Assembly: GCF_021735925.1 (NCBI RefSeq)
Contig: NZ_WMEA01000001.1
Location: forward strand, 1,518,001-1,582,000
From: Loktanella sp. M215
Lineage (GTDB): Bacteria; Pseudomonadota; Alphaproteobacteria; Rhodobacterales; Rhodobacteraceae
Length of the DNA: 64,000 bases
Reading direction: 5' to 3'
Made by a program: the position numbers and the translations under genes. The notes under the pieces are model-generated. The model was given only the letters and a program-made list of their open reading frames with translations, searched no databases and had not been told where the DNA came from. This document shows, piece by piece, positions 50,185-60,018 of this stretch. Position 1 is the stretch's first letter; each line of letters opens with the position of its first letter.

Positions 50185-51273
50185 CACCCCGCCGGTCTGG
50201 CCGCGGTCGAGCAGGATGTGATCGAGGATCACGCAGGCCATCATCGCCTCGCCCACGGGCACGGCGCGGATGCCGACGCAAGGGTCGTGGCGGCCCTTGG
50301 TAACCACTTCCGTCGGTTTGCCGTCCATCGTGATCGACTTGCGCGGTGACAGGATCGACGATGTCGGCTTGACCGCGAACCTCACGACCACGTCCTGCCC
50401 GGTGCTGATCCCGCCCAGGATACCGCCCGCGTGGTTGGACGAATACATCGGCAGCCCGTCGTTCCCCAAGAAGATCTCGTCCGCGTTCTCGCGCCCGGTC
50501 AGGGCCGCGACGGCCATGCCGTCTCCGACCTCGACGCCCTTGACGGCATTGATGCTCATCATCGCGGCGGCAAGGTCCGTGTCGAGCTTGGCATAGACCG
50601 GCGCGCCGATGCCCGCAGGCACGCGCCGCGCCACGACCTCGATCACCGCGCCGACGCTGTTGTGATCATCCTTGCGCAACCAGTCGAGGTAGGCCTCGAA
50701 TTCCTTGGCCGCGACAGGATCGGGGCACCAGAAGTCGTTTTGTCCGATCTGGTCCCAGTCGAACCGGCTGCGGTCGATCGTCTTTTCGCCCATCTGCACC
50801 ATGTAGCCCGTGATCTGCAGGTCGGGCACGAGGCTGGCAATGACCTCGCGCGCCACGCCACCCGCCGCGACCCGCGCCGCCGTTTCGCGGGCCGACGACC
50901 GGCCGCCGCCGCGTGGATCGCGCAGCCCGTATTTCTGGTGATAGGTGATGTCGGCGTGACCGGGGCGGAAGGTGTTCAGGATATCGCCGTAATCCTTGGA
51001 CCGCTGATCGGTGTTGCGGATCATCAGCTGGATCGGCGTGCCGGTCGTGCGGCCTTCGTAGACGCCGGACAGGATTTCCACCGCATCGGGTTCGTTGCGC
51101 TGGGTCATGTTCCGGTTCTGGCCGGGGCGGCGCTTGTCCAGCCACTGCTGGATCATCGCAGGCTCCAACGGCACGCCCGGCGGGCAGCCGTCGATGGTGG
51201 CACCCAAGGCCGGGCCGTGGCTTTCGCCCCATGTGGTGAAGCGGAACAAGTGACCGAAGGAATTGACCGACAT
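50167..51273 (-). CDS. aroC: Chorismate synthase
   Basis: Last step of the shikimate pathway, turning EPSP into chorismate with reduced FMN. The 368-residue protein has the three family patterns: [18 protein letters not shown] near the start, [20 protein letters not shown] at about 114-133, and [37 protein letters not shown]. The start [12 protein letters not shown] matches the family. Single gene. Confidence 0.98.
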   Translation of the reverse strand: MSVNSFGHLFRFTTWGESHGPALGATIDGCPPGVPLEPAMIQQWLDKRRPGQNRNMTQRNEPDAVEILSGVYEGRTTGTPIQLMIRNTDQRSKDYGDILNTFRPGHADITYHQKYGLRDPRGGGRSSARETAARVAAGGVAREVIASLVPDLQITGYMVQMGEKTIDRSRFDWDQIGQNDFWCPDPVAAKEFEAYLDWLRKDDHNSVGAVIEVVARRVPAGIGAPVYAKLDTDLAAAMMSINAVKGVEVGDGMAVAALTGRENADEIFLGNDGLPMYSSNHAGGILGGISTGQDVVVRFAVKPTSSILSPRKSITMDGKPTEVVTKGRHDPCVGIRAVPVGEAMMACVILDHILLDRGQTGGVRGRIG

Positions 51274-51381
51274 GGGGGGCGCCTCGCTGTTGTTGCAGCG
51301 GGCTTAAACCATAGCCGCGCCGGGTTCAATTCGGGCGATTCGCCCTTAAATTGCGCGGGCAAGCCTTTGAAACAAGGCACA

Positions 51382-51395
51382 TTACAATTTTGTAA
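51382..51395. promoter_or_regulatory. Perfect TTACAA-TT-TTGTAA palindrome
   Basis: Six-base arms with a 2-base spacer, about 80 bases upstream of the symporter start and 110 bases from the aroC start. It is the only AT-rich symmetric motif in the 201-base gap and could be an operator for the symporter gene; the regulator is unknown. Confidence 0.4.
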
Positions 51396-51474
51396 CATGT
51401 TTTCGTCGCCAAACGCGGCGTTCTGTGCCAGCCTGAAAGGAGTGAACAAAGTTCAAAACATGGGGAGACGTCCA

Positions 51475-52809
51475 ATGGCGGACGCAACAACCACACCTTC
51501 GGGCGGCGACGGAAAGATGTCGCTGACCATGAAGATCATGCTGGCGATGGGCCTCGGAATCCTTGTCGGCGTCGTCTTCAACACGGTCAACATGCCTTTC
51601 ATCAACGACTACGTCGTTGCCGGATTCTTTGGCATGATCGGCAAGATGTTCGTCAACGCGCTCAAGATGCTGGTCGTGCCGCTGGTGTTCTTCTCTTTGA
51701 TCGGCGGTGTCGCCGGGATCGGCGATGTCCGCGTGCTGGGCCGGGTGGGGACGAAGTCCTTCGGCCTTTACATCTTTACCACCGCGCTCGCGATCACCGT
51801 GGCACTGGTGCTAGCCACGCTGATCGGACCCGGCAAGGGGTTCGACATGACCGGCATCGACGCCAGCGGGATTTCGGCCGCAGAGGCGCCGAGCGTCTGG
51901 AACGTCTTCGCCGCGATCGTCCCCACGAACCCGATTGCAGCCTTCGCGAGTGGCGAAATGCTGCAGGTCATTTTCTATACGGTGATCCTTGGCATAGCGG
52001 TCCTGATGCTGGGCGACCGGTCCAAGCCGTTCGTCGAGGCCTGCGATTACATGAACGAAGTCATGATGAAGATCGTCGATCTGGTCATGCGGGCGGCCCC
52101 CTACGGCGTCTTCGCCCTGATCGCCAAGACGTTTGCCGAACAGGGTCTGGGCCTGTTCTTGCCCGTGATTGCCTATGTGCTGACGCTGGTGGGTGCCTTG
52201 TTCATTCACCTGTTCCTGACGCTGCCCGGCATGCTGAAGCTGCTGACGGGCCTTAGCCCGATCACCTTCATGAAGAAGATGCGCCCGGCGCAGATCTTTG
52301 CTTTCTCGACGGCGTCGTCGAACGCCACGATCCCCGTCACGTATCAGTGCACGACGGAACGTGTGGGGGTGGATGAAAGCGTTGCGTCCTTCTGTATCCC
52401 CTTCGGTGCGACGATCAACATGGACGGCACCGCGATCATGCAGGGCGTGGCGACGGTGTTCCTCGCCAATGTCTATGGCATCGACCTTGGCCTGATGGGC
52501 TACCTCACGGTCATCGGCATGGCGGTCCTCGCCTCCATCGGCACCGCCGGTGTGCCGGGGGTGGGCCTTGTCATGCTGACGATGGTGCTGACGCAGGTCG
52601 GCCTGCCGATCGAGGGGATCGCGATCATCCTGGGCGTCGACCGCCTGATGGACATGATCCGCACGGCGGTGAACATCACCGGCGACGCGATCGTGACGAC
52701 CATCGTCGCCAAGGGCGAAGGCAAGATCGACCTTGCGATCTTCGACAACCCCGATGCCGGCACCACCGGCGAGGGCGAGGCGCATCTGCCGGACCACGCC
52801 ATCGCCTGA
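51475..52809 (+). CDS. Dicarboxylate/amino acid:cation symporter (DAACS)
   Basis: SLC1/GltP-type transporter of 444 residues importing C4-dicarboxylates or acidic amino acids with Na+ or H+. Family signs: KMFVNALKMLVVPLVFFSLI in helix 2, the serine-rich hairpin FAFSTASSNATIPVT, the NMDGT motif in TINMDGTAIMQGVATVF, and DRLMDMIRTAVNITGDAI with the substrate-binding Arg and Asn. ATG 51475 follows GGGGAGACGTCCA; a much longer open frame upstream has no coding support. Substrate choice between glutamate and dicarboxylates cannot be read by eye. Confidence 0.93.
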   Translation: MADATTTPSGGDGKMSLTMKIMLAMGLGILVGVVFNTVNMPFINDYVVAGFFGMIGKMFVNALKMLVVPLVFFSLIGGVAGIGDVRVLGRVGTKSFGLYIFTTALAITVALVLATLIGPGKGFDMTGIDASGISAAEAPSVWNVFAAIVPTNPIAAFASGEMLQVIFYTVILGIAVLMLGDRSKPFVEACDYMNEVMMKIVDLVMRAAPYGVFALIAKTFAEQGLGLFLPVIAYVLTLVGALFIHLFLTLPGMLKLLTGLSPITFMKKMRPAQIFAFSTASSNATIPVTYQCTTERVGVDESVASFCIPFGATINMDGTAIMQGVATVFLANVYGIDLGLMGYLTVIGMAVLASIGTAGVPGVGLVMLTMVLTQVGLPIEGIAIILGVDRLMDMIRTAVNITGDAIVTTIVAKGEGKIDLAIFDNPDAGTTGEGEAHLPDHAIA

Positions 52810-52831
52810 ACGGGCCGACATTTAGGAACGG

Positions 52832-52857
52832 GGGCCGCAGGAGACTGCGGCCCTTTT
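52832..52857 (+). terminator. Intrinsic terminator of the symporter gene
   Basis: GGGCCGCAG-GAGA-CTGCGGCCC followed by TTTT, 23 bases after the stop codon and just ahead of the thiamine riboswitch. Confidence 0.9.
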
Positions 52858-52884
52858 CATTTGTAAATGGCATCGTTAACGTCG

Positions 52885-52967
52885 CCGCACCTCGGGGGGC
52901 CAATCTGGCTGAGATGCGCAAGCGGACCCGTTGAACCTGAACCGGTTAGGACCGGCGGAGGGAAGGT
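52885..52967 (+). promoter_or_regulatory. TPP (thi-box) riboswitch upstream of thiBPQ
   Basis: Contains the conserved thi-box elements in order: CTCGGGGGGCC, GGCTGAGAT (pyrimidine-sensing loop), ACCCGTTGAACCTGA, CCGGTTAGGACCGGCGGAGG and GAAGG (pyrophosphate-binding side). It ends about 49 bases before the thiB start. No intrinsic terminator follows, so control is probably through masking of the GGAGGA ribosome binding site when thiamine pyrophosphate is bound. Confidence 0.96.
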
Positions 52968-53015
52968 CCGGCAATCACGCTGTCCCCCATTCCGCCCGTC
53001 GTTTTGGAGGATGAC

Positions 53016-54005
53016 ATGAAGACCCAAACCTTGAGTCTCGGCCTTGCAAGCGTCGGTGCGATCCTGTGTGCCAGCACAGCGCTCGCCCAGACGCCCGTGC
53101 TGAACGTGCTGACCTACGACAGCTTTACCAGCGAATGGGGCCCGGGCCCCGCAATCGAGAAGGCCTTCGAGGCGGAATGCGCCTGCGATCTGGTGTTCAC
53201 AAGTGCCGGCGACGGTGCCGCCCTGCTGGCGCGGCTGCAACTGGAAGGGCCGCGCACGGACGCTGACGTGGTGCTGGGTCTGGATACGAACCTGACCGCC
53301 GCCGCCCGCGACACGGGGCTTTTCGCGCCGCATGGTGTCACCGCCGATCTGACCATGCCGGTGACGTGGGACGACGACACCTTCCTGCCGTTCGACTGGG
53401 GCTACCTCGCCTTTGTCGCGAACAAGGACACAGCACCCGTCACGTCGTTCCGCGCGCTGGCCGACAGCGACCTGAAGATCGTGATCGAGGATCCCCGGTC
53501 GTCCACCCCCGGTCTGGGGCTGCTGATGTGGGTGCATGCGGTCTATGGCGACGAGGCGCCGCAAATCTGGGCCGACCTTGCGGACAACATCGTCACCGTG
53601 ACGCCCGGCTGGACCGAAGCTTACAACCTCTTTCTGGCCGGAGAGGCGGACGCGGTGCTGTCCTACACCACCTCGCCCGCCTATCACCTGATCGCAGAGG
53701 ACGACGACACCAAGACGTCGTGGGCGTTTGACGAGGGCAACTATTTGCAGGTCGAGGTCGCGGCCAAGGTGGCGAATACCGACCAGCCGGCGCTGGCGGA
53801 TCAGTTCATGGCCTTCATCGCGCAGCCCGGTTTTCAAGACGTGATTCCGGAAACGAACTGGATGTATCCCGCAACCAAGGTCAGCTTGCCCACCGGTTTC
53901 GACACGTTGACGGTCCCGTCAAAGGGCCTGCTGCTGTCGTCGCAGGACGCGGCAAACGTGCGCGACGCACTGGTCGAGACGTGGCGCACAGCCCTGTCGC
54001 AGTGA
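53016..54005 (+). CDS. thiB: Thiamine ABC transporter substrate-binding protein
   Basis: Periplasmic thiamine/TPP-binding protein. The 329-residue precursor has a signal peptide ending at about ALAQ (25), then PVLNVLTYDSFTSEWGPGPA, DVVLGLDTNL and the ThiB-typical FDWGYLAFVANKD and PGLGLLMWVHAVYG, SYTTSPAYH. The start follows TTTTGGAGGATGAC. Controlled by the TPP riboswitch just upstream; thiP and thiQ follow with overlaps. Confidence 0.96.
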   Translation: MKTQTLSLGLASVGAILCASTALAQTPVLNVLTYDSFTSEWGPGPAIEKAFEAECACDLVFTSAGDGAALLARLQLEGPRTDADVVLGLDTNLTAAARDTGLFAPHGVTADLTMPVTWDDDTFLPFDWGYLAFVANKDTAPVTSFRALADSDLKIVIEDPRSSTPGLGLLMWVHAVYGDEAPQIWADLADNIVTVTPGWTEAYNLFLAGEADAVLSYTTSPAYHLIAEDDDTKTSWAFDEGNYLQVEVAAKVANTDQPALADQFMAFIAQPGFQDVIPETNWMYPATKVSLPTGFDTLTVPSKGLLLSSQDAANVRDALVETWRTALSQ

Positions 54006-55504
54006 TGCGCAGCCTGCCGGCGTGGCTGTCTGCAGCACTTGTGCTGGCGCTGACGCTGGGCACGCTTCTGGCCGTCGCCCTGCGGGCCGAGGTGGGCCGC
54101 GGGCTGTCGTCCGGCGACTGGGCCGCGATCCGGTTTACCGTCGGACAGGCCATCGTGTCGGCCTTGGTCAGCGTGGCACTGGCGGTGCCGGTGGCGCGCG
54201 CGCTGGCGCGGCGGCGGTTCCGCTGGCGCGGCGCGCTGGTCATGCTGCTGGGCGCACCTTTCATCCTGCCGGTGATCGTGGCTGTGCTGGGCCTGCTGGC
54301 CGTCTTCGGGCGTGGCGGGCTGTTAAACGCCGGTCTGGCGGGCCTTGGCGTCGCACCCGTGTCGATCTACGGCGCGGGCGGCGTGGTGCTGGCGCATGTC
54401 TTCTTCAATCTGCCACTCGCCGTGCGCCTGATCCTGCAAGGCTGGCTGTCGATCCCGGCAGAGCGGTTCCAGCTGGCCGCCCAGTTGAACGCCCCGATCT
54501 GGCGACTGCTGGAACGGCCCATGCTGGCCCGCGTCGTGCCGGGGGCGGTGCTGGTGATCTTCCTGATCTGCCTGACCAGCTTTGCCGTGGCCCTGACGCT
54601 GGGCGGCGGGCCAAAGGCCACGACTGTCGAGCTTGCGATCTGGCAGGCGGTGCGCTTTGATTTCGACCTTGGCCGTGCGGCCTTGCTGTCCTGCATCCAG
54701 TTCGGATTGTGCGCCGTAGCGGCGGTGATCGCGTGGCGCGTGACGCCGGTGGACGGCTTCGGCAGCGGTCTGGACCGCGTCGTCGCCCGCTGGGACCAGA
54801 GCGCTTGGGACTGGGCCTGGTTACTCGCAGTGACGCTGTTTCTGGCGACACCGCTGGCGATGGTTGTCTGGCGCGGCGTGCCGGGGCTGGCTGATCTGGG
54901 ACCGGGCGTCTGGGCAGCAGCGGGCCGGTCCGTTGCCGTGGCGGCGGGATCGACGGTGCTCTGCCTGCTGCTGGGCCTGTCGCTTGCGCTGCGCGGGGGG
55001 ATCGTGATGTCGATCGTGGGTGTGCTGCCGCTGGCGGCCAGCGCGCTGGTCATGGGGACGGGGCTGTTCCTGATGCTTTTCCCGCTTGCGAACCCCGCGA
55101 CCTTGGCCCTGCCGGTGACACTCTGCGTCAACGCGGTCATGGCGCTGCCCTTCGTGCTGCGCGTGCTGGGGCCTGCCGTGACGGACATCCGCGCAAGCTA
55201 CGGGCGCTTGGCTGAAACACTGGGCCTGCGCGGCCTGTCCCTGCTGCGGATCGTAATCCTGCCGCGCCTGCGCCGCCCGCTGGGGTTCGCGGCGGGTTTG
55301 ACGGCGGCCCTGTCGCTCGGGGACCTTGGCGTCATCGCGCTTTTTGCCACCGACGCGCAAGAGACGCTGCCGCTAGCGATGTATCGCTTGATGGGCGCCT
55401 ACCGCATGGATGCGGCGGCGGGGGCGGCCTTGCTGCTGTTGGCATTGGCGCTGGGCGTCTTCTGGATCTGCGATCGTGGAGGGCGCATGGATGTTGACGC
55501 TTGA
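54005..55504 (+). CDS. thiP: Thiamine ABC transporter permease
   Basis: Inner-membrane permease of 499 residues with about 12 hydrophobic helices forming two repeated permease domains; the EAA loops read AERFQLAAQLNAPIWRL and YGRLAETLGLRGLSLLRIVI. The ATG shares one base with the thiB TGA (TGATG). A longer open frame upstream lies inside thiB and is not used. Confidence 0.95.
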   Translation: MRSLPAWLSAALVLALTLGTLLAVALRAEVGRGLSSGDWAAIRFTVGQAIVSALVSVALAVPVARALARRRFRWRGALVMLLGAPFILPVIVAVLGLLAVFGRGGLLNAGLAGLGVAPVSIYGAGGVVLAHVFFNLPLAVRLILQGWLSIPAERFQLAAQLNAPIWRLLERPMLARVVPGAVLVIFLICLTSFAVALTLGGGPKATTVELAIWQAVRFDFDLGRAALLSCIQFGLCAVAAVIAWRVTPVDGFGSGLDRVVARWDQSAWDWAWLLAVTLFLATPLAMVVWRGVPGLADLGPGVWAAAGRSVAVAAGSTVLCLLLGLSLALRGGIVMSIVGVLPLAASALVMGTGLFLMLFPLANPATLALPVTLCVNAVMALPFVLRVLGPAVTDIRASYGRLAETLGLRGLSLLRIVILPRLRRPLGFAAGLTAALSLGDLGVIALFATDAQETLPLAMYRLMGAYRMDAAAGAALLLLALALGVFWICDRGGRMDVDA

Positions 55505-56183
55505 CGGCGTGACGCTTGCGCAAGGGGACTTTCGCCTGACCGCCGATCTGCAGATTGCGCCGGGCCTGACTGCCGTGATCGGCCCGTCCGGCGGTGGCAA
55601 GTCGACGCTGCTGGCCGCGGTTGCAGGATTCCTTGCACCGCGCGCCGGGCGCATCCTGTGGGATGGCACGGACATCACCGCACGCATCCCGGGCGACCGG
55701 CCCGTCACGATGCTGTTTCAGGACAACAACCTGTTCCCCCACCTGACCATTGCGCAGAACGTCGGCCTGGCGCTGGCCCCGCGCCTGCGGCTGATCGCGC
55801 CGCAACAGGGACAGGTCAATGCTGCATTGGCGTCCGTGGGTCTGGCGGGGATGGGTGACCGCAAACCGCGCGCCCTGTCTGGCGGACAGCAGGGCCGGGC
55901 GGCGCTGGCGCGCGCCCTGCTGGCGGACCGGCCCGTCGTGTTGCTGGACGAGGCCTTTGCCGCCCTCGGCCCGTCGTTGCGGCACGAGATGCTGACGCTG
56001 GTGCGCGACAGGCTGGTGGGGCGGGGGCGGACGGTCATTGTCGTGACCCATGATCCGCAGGACGCGCGTGACTTTGCAAATCAGGTCGTGCTGGTGGCTG
56101 ACGGGATGGCGAACCCCGCGCGGGACACCGCCGCCCTGTTTGCCGACCCGCCCGCCGCCTTGCGCGCTTATCTTGGCACCTGA
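55491..56183 (+). CDS. thiQ: Thiamine ABC transporter ATP-binding protein
   Basis: ATPase of 230 residues energising ThiBP: Walker A GPSGGGKST (31-39), Q loop FQDNNLFPHLT, signature LSGGQQGRAALARALL, Walker B VVLLDEAFAALG, His loop VTHDPQDA. FQDNNLFPHLTIAQNV is typical of ThiQ. It starts inside the last 14 bases of thiP with GGAGGG ahead of it. Confidence 0.96.
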   Translation: MLTLDGVTLAQGDFRLTADLQIAPGLTAVIGPSGGGKSTLLAAVAGFLAPRAGRILWDGTDITARIPGDRPVTMLFQDNNLFPHLTIAQNVGLALAPRLRLIAPQQGQVNAALASVGLAGMGDRKPRALSGGQQGRAALARALLADRPVVLLDEAFAALGPSLRHEMLTLVRDRLVGRGRTVIVVTHDPQDARDFANQVVLVADGMANPARDTAALFADPPAALRAYLGT

Positions 56184-56190
56184 AACGCGA

Positions 56191-56216
56191 AAGGCCCGCC
56201 AGTGATGGCGGGCCTT
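56191..56216. terminator. Terminator between the thiBPQ and petABC ends
   Basis: AAGGCCCGCCA-GTGA-TGGCGGGCCTT, an 11-base stem, shared by the convergent thiQ and petC genes; only short T runs flank it. Confidence 0.85.
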
Positions 56217-56234
56217 CCTTGCGCTGTCAGCAGC

Positions 56235-57098
56235 TTAGTGCTTCAGCTTGTTCTTGTGTGGTGCCCAGATGCGCTTGTTCGTCAGGTACAGCAACACGGA
56301 CAGCACGCTAAGGAAGATCACGCCAGTCAGGCCAGCCTGCTTGCGCGCGACCAGCTTCGGCTCTGCTGTCCACATCAGGAAGGCGGCGACGTCCTGCACT
56401 TCGTCTTCGAGGCTGTTGGCGCTCTCGTCGTCGAAGGTCACATCCTCGCCATACAGAGGCTGCGGCATCGCGATCCAGCTGCCGGGCACGGTGTGGTGGC
56501 CATGCTCGTCCTTGCAGGCATCAGGGAAACCGCCGTTGGCGAAGGCCACGTTGTAGTAACCCTCCATCGGGGTTTCCATCGTGGCGGCACATTCCGGCTC
56601 GTCCCGGTAGCCTTCCAGCAGCGAGGCGATATATTCCGGGCCGCCCATGCCGTTCACGAACTGGCTGATGCCGGTGCCGTAGGGGCCGTGGAAACCCGCG
56701 CGCGCCTTGGCCATCAGCGACAGGTCGGGCGCGTTGGCCAACGACGATGCCGGGTAGTAGTCCGCCGGTGTGGCGGCGCGGTAGTCGCCCGCGCCGTCGG
56801 CCAGCGTCTTGTCGAAGACTTCGAAGTTTGCCGCGTAGGCGCGCATCTGGTCTTCGGGGATCGCGGGGCCGGTTTCGTCCGACAGGGTGCGGAACGACAC
56901 GCGGGTCATGCCGTGGCATGAGGAGCAGACCTCGGTATAGATCTTCAGTCCGCGCTGCAGCTGCATGGTGTCGTAGCTGCCGAAAGGACCCTCGAACGGG
57001 AAGTCGAAATCGTGGATCTCGACTTCCGTCTCGGCGGTGGCGGCCCCGGCGCTGAGCGCCAATACCGTCAGGGCCGTCATGGTGAGTGTGCGAAACAT
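56235..57098 (-). CDS. petC: Cytochrome c1 of the bc1 complex
   Basis: Heme c subunit of ubiquinol-cytochrome c oxidoreductase. The 287-residue precursor has a signal peptide (MFRTLTMTALTVLALSAGAA TA cleavage near 22), the CSSCH heme site at 58-62, the PDLSLMAKARAGFHGPYGTG region and one C-terminal membrane anchor (GVIFLSVLSVLLYLTNKRIW). Last gene of petABC; it starts 17 bases after petB. Confidence 0.97.
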   Translation of the reverse strand: MFRTLTMTALTVLALSAGAATAETEVEIHDFDFPFEGPFGSYDTMQLQRGLKIYTEVCSSCHGMTRVSFRTLSDETGPAIPEDQMRAYAANFEVFDKTLADGAGDYRAATPADYYPASSLANAPDLSLMAKARAGFHGPYGTGISQFVNGMGGPEYIASLLEGYRDEPECAATMETPMEGYYNVAFANGGFPDACKDEHGHHTVPGSWIAMPQPLYGEDVTFDDESANSLEDEVQDVAAFLMWTAEPKLVARKQAGLTGVIFLSVLSVLLYLTNKRIWAPHKNKLKH

Positions 57099-57115
57099 GG
57101 TCACGTGGTCCTTTC

Positions 57116-58456
57116 TCACTCTGCCGGGGTCACGATGGTCGTGGTGCCACCGGTCGGAGCGTAGTGCGATTTGAAGTCGTCTTCGATGGTGGCAGGCTGC
57201 GCCAGCGGCTTTTCCATGACACCCAGCAGCGGCAGGATGATCAGGAAGTAAGCGAACCAGTAGGTGGCGGCGATCAGCGAAATCCAGTCGTAGGGGAATT
57301 CCGCAGGCTGCGCGCCGGCCCACATCAGCACGACGAAGTCGACGGCCAGCAGCGCGAACCACCACTTGAACGTCGGGCGGAAGCGGCCCGAACGGACAGA
57401 CGAGGTGTCGAGCCAGGGCGCCAGCGCCATGACCGCGATCGCACCGAACATCGCCAGCACGCCAAAGAACTTGGCGTCGATGATGCCGAAGCTGACCCAG
57501 TTCACCAGCTGCACCACCCAGACGTCACCGGTAAAGGCGCGCAGGATCGCGTAGAACGGCAGGAAGTACCATTCCGGCACGATGTGCGACGGTGTTGCCA
57601 GCGGGTTCGCGGGGACATAGTTGTCCGGGTGTCCCAGATAGTTCGGCATGAAACCGACGACCGCCATGAACACGGCCAGGATCACCGCGAGGGCGAACAG
57701 GTCCTTGATCACGAAGTAGGGCCAGAAGGGCAGGGTGTCCTTCTCGGCGTCTTCCTTGGACGTGCGGCGCACTTCGACACCGGTGGGGTTGTTGTTGCCG
57801 GTCGTGTGGAATGCCCAGATGTGCACCATCGTCAGGCCCAGCAGGATGAAGGGCATCAGGTAGTGCAGCGAGAAGAAGCGGTTCAGTGCGGGCTGGCCGA
57901 CGGCGCCGGCGCCCAGCAGCCAAGTCTGGATCGAGGTCCCGATGAAGGGGATCGCGCCGAACAGGCCGGTGATGACGGCCGTGCCGTGGAACGACATCTG
58001 GCCCCAGGGCAGCACGTAGCCCATGAAGGCGGTGCCCATCATCAGCAGATACATCAGCATGCCGATGATCCACGTCACCTCGCGGGGGGCCTTGTACGAT
58101 CCGTAATACAGGCTGCGGAAGATGTGCAGATAAACGGCGACAAAGAACAGCGACGCGCCGTTGGAATGGAAGTAGCGGATCATGTGGCCGCCGTTCACGT
58201 CGCGCATGATGTGCTCGACGCTCGCAAAGGCCATGTCGACGTGGGGGGTGTAGTGCATCACCAGCACGATGCCGGTGGCGATCTGCAGGACCAGCGTGAA
58301 GGTCAGGACAATGCCCCAGATCCACATCCAGTTCAGGTTCTTCGGTGTCGGGATGAACAGCGCGTCATGCAGCAGGCCGACGATCGGCAGCCGCTTGTAA
58401 AGCCACTTTTCACCGCCGGACTTCGGTTCATAGTGGTCGTGGGGAATACCAGCCAT
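57116..58456 (-). CDS. petB: Cytochrome b of the bc1 complex
   Basis: Eight-helix cytochrome b, 446 residues, holding both b hemes and the quinone sites. Visible marks: [20 protein letters not shown] with heme His, [16 protein letters not shown], and the Qo-site PEWY in [13 protein letters not shown]. The start [18 protein letters not shown] fits Rhodobacteraceae cytochrome b. 14 bases after petA. Confidence 0.98.
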   Translation of the reverse strand: MAGIPHDHYEPKSGGEKWLYKRLPIVGLLHDALFIPTPKNLNWMWIWGIVLTFTLVLQIATGIVLVMHYTPHVDMAFASVEHIMRDVNGGHMIRYFHSNGASLFFVAVYLHIFRSLYYGSYKAPREVTWIIGMLMYLLMMGTAFMGYVLPWGQMSFHGTAVITGLFGAIPFIGTSIQTWLLGAGAVGQPALNRFFSLHYLMPFILLGLTMVHIWAFHTTGNNNPTGVEVRRTSKEDAEKDTLPFWPYFVIKDLFALAVILAVFMAVVGFMPNYLGHPDNYVPANPLATPSHIVPEWYFLPFYAILRAFTGDVWVVQLVNWVSFGIIDAKFFGVLAMFGAIAVMALAPWLDTSSVRSGRFRPTFKWWFALLAVDFVVLMWAGAQPAEFPYDWISLIAATYWFAYFLIILPLLGVMEKPLAQPATIEDDFKSHYAPTGGTTTIVTPAE

Positions 58457-58470
58457 GGGTGTCTTTCCTC

Positions 58471-59055
58471 TTAACCGAGTTGAATGGTGGTGGCGTCGAC
58501 GAAGGACGCGACCGGCACGGGCAGGTTGCGCGGTGCAGGCCCTTTGCGGATGCGGCCGGCGGTGTCGTAATGCGATCCGTGGCACGGGCAGAACCAGCCG
58601 CCGAAATCGCCCTGCTCGCCCAGCGGCACGCAGCCAAGGTGCGTGCAGACGCCCATCATGACCAGCCAGGCTTCGCCGCCTTCCTCGTCCGACCCGGTCG
58701 AGGTGGCCAGCGCGCGGTTCGCGTCGGTGGCCTCTGACCCGTCGGGCAGGTTGGCGTTTTCGGCATTGGTGTCGACCAGATCGGTCAGGGCCACGGCCTG
58801 CGCGGCCGCGACTTCGTCAGCGGTACGGTAACGGATGAACACCGGCTTGCCCTGCCACAGCACGGTCAGCTGGGTGCCTTCGGCGACACCGCTGATGTCG
58901 ACGCGGATCGACGCCAGCGCCTGCACGTCGGCGGAAGGGTTCATCTGGTTGACCAGCGGCCAGACAGCGGCACCGCCCACGACGACGGCGGCACCGGCGG
59001 TCGCATAATATAGGAAATCGCGGCGTGTGCCCTGATGTTCGTCTGCATGTGACAA
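58471..59055 (-). CDS. petA: Rieske iron-sulfur protein of the bc1 complex
   Basis: Rieske 2Fe-2S subunit, 194 residues. Twin-arginine type N terminus ([13 protein letters not shown]) and membrane anchor, then cluster motifs CTHLGC and CPCHGSHYD. No ATG is available near the family start; the TTG at 59055 gives the expected MSHADEHQ and has GGGAGA 10 bases upstream, so a TTG start is inferred. The 299-base gap 59056-59354 must hold the operon promoter and that of the outer-membrane protein; no motif stands out. Confidence 0.95.
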   Translation of the reverse strand: MSHADEHQGTRRDFLYYATAGAAVVVGGAAVWPLVNQMNPSADVQALASIRVDISGVAEGTQLTVLWQGKPVFIRYRTADEVAAAQAVALTDLVDTNAENANLPDGSEATDANRALATSTGSDEEGGEAWLVMMGVCTHLGCVPLGEQGDFGGWFCPCHGSHYDTAGRIRKGPAPRNLPVPVASFVDATTIQLG

Positions 59056-59354
59056 AAGGATGTCTCCCGGTTGAGGGGGGCCGCCTGTGCGGTGGCCCTG
59101 CGAATAGAAAGAGGGATGGCACGCGATGCCGTCCGATCCGGCGTTGTGTAGCCCGCACGTCCCGGTCAGTCCAGCGGACATTCCGGCGCAGGGGGGGGAT
59201 ATGAGGCCCGAATGACGCAGTTTTCGAACGTCCGGGGGGTCATTCCAGCGCGCCGCGATCACGCGAATCTGTTGGATCGGCGGGAACCGGCCCTTGAGAC
59301 CCCGTGTCACGCGGTCTAAATGCACGTGATGATCACACCCTGAAAGGACATGCC

Positions 59355-59999
59355 GTGTTGCGTGCCTCACTCGTTGCCTTGTCCCTCGCGTCCGTCGTGC
59401 CTGCCGCCGCCAGCGCCGAGGTCGAACTGAGCTTTTACGGCGGCGCCCAAAGCGCGCCGCATTCCGACCTTTTCATCAGCGGCGACCCGGCCTATCCGGC
59501 CAAGACCCGTGTGCAATGGGAAGGCCGGTCCTTCAGCCCGCCGCCGTACTACGGTCTGCGGGCGACCTACTGGGCGTCCGACAGCTTTGGCTACGGCCTC
59601 GATTTCACGCATACCAAGGTCTATTCCACCGCCGATTCGCGCGGCACGGATTTCACCACGCTGGAATTCACCGACGGTCTGAACACGCTGACGGCAAACG
59701 CCTACCGCCGGTTCCAGCCGATGTATGGTATCCGGCCCTACGTCGGTGCCGGTATCGGTCTGGCGATTCCGCATGTCGAGGTGTCGAACGGCAGCACAAG
59801 CACTCTGGGGTATCAGGTGACCGGTCCCGCAGCGACGCTGCTGGCCGGTGCCAGCTATCCGATCAGCGAGCGGTTCTCGCTCTTCGGTGAATACAAGTTC
59901 ACCTATTCCCAGAACACCGCCGACCTTGACGGTGGCGGCACGCTGGAAACGAACATCATCACCAATGCTTTGAACGTGGGCGTCAGCTTCAGCTTCTGA
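59355..59999 (+). CDS. Outer-membrane beta-barrel protein
   Basis: A 214-residue protein with a signal peptide ([20 protein letters not shown]) and alternating-pattern beta strands ending in VGVSFSF, the terminal aromatic residue of outer-membrane barrels. Repeated patterns such as [20 protein letters not shown] and [10 protein letters not shown] fit the OmpW/OmpA-like 8-strand group; no specific function. The GTG at 59355 is chosen because AAAGGA lies six bases ahead. Confidence 0.85.
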   Translation: MLRASLVALSLASVVPAAASAEVELSFYGGAQSAPHSDLFISGDPAYPAKTRVQWEGRSFSPPPYYGLRATYWASDSFGYGLDFTHTKVYSTADSRGTDFTTLEFTDGLNTLTANAYRRFQPMYGIRPYVGAGIGLAIPHVEVSNGSTSTLGYQVTGPAATLLAGASYPISERFSLFGEYKFTYSQNTADLDGGGTLETNIITNALNVGVSFSF

Positions 60000-60018
60000 C
60001 GCCCCCGCGGGGCTGCGA

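Noticed and set aside
50431..51474. N-terminal extension of the symporter frame
   Set aside because: Antisense to aroC, no family similarity; a good ribosome binding site lies before ATG 51475.
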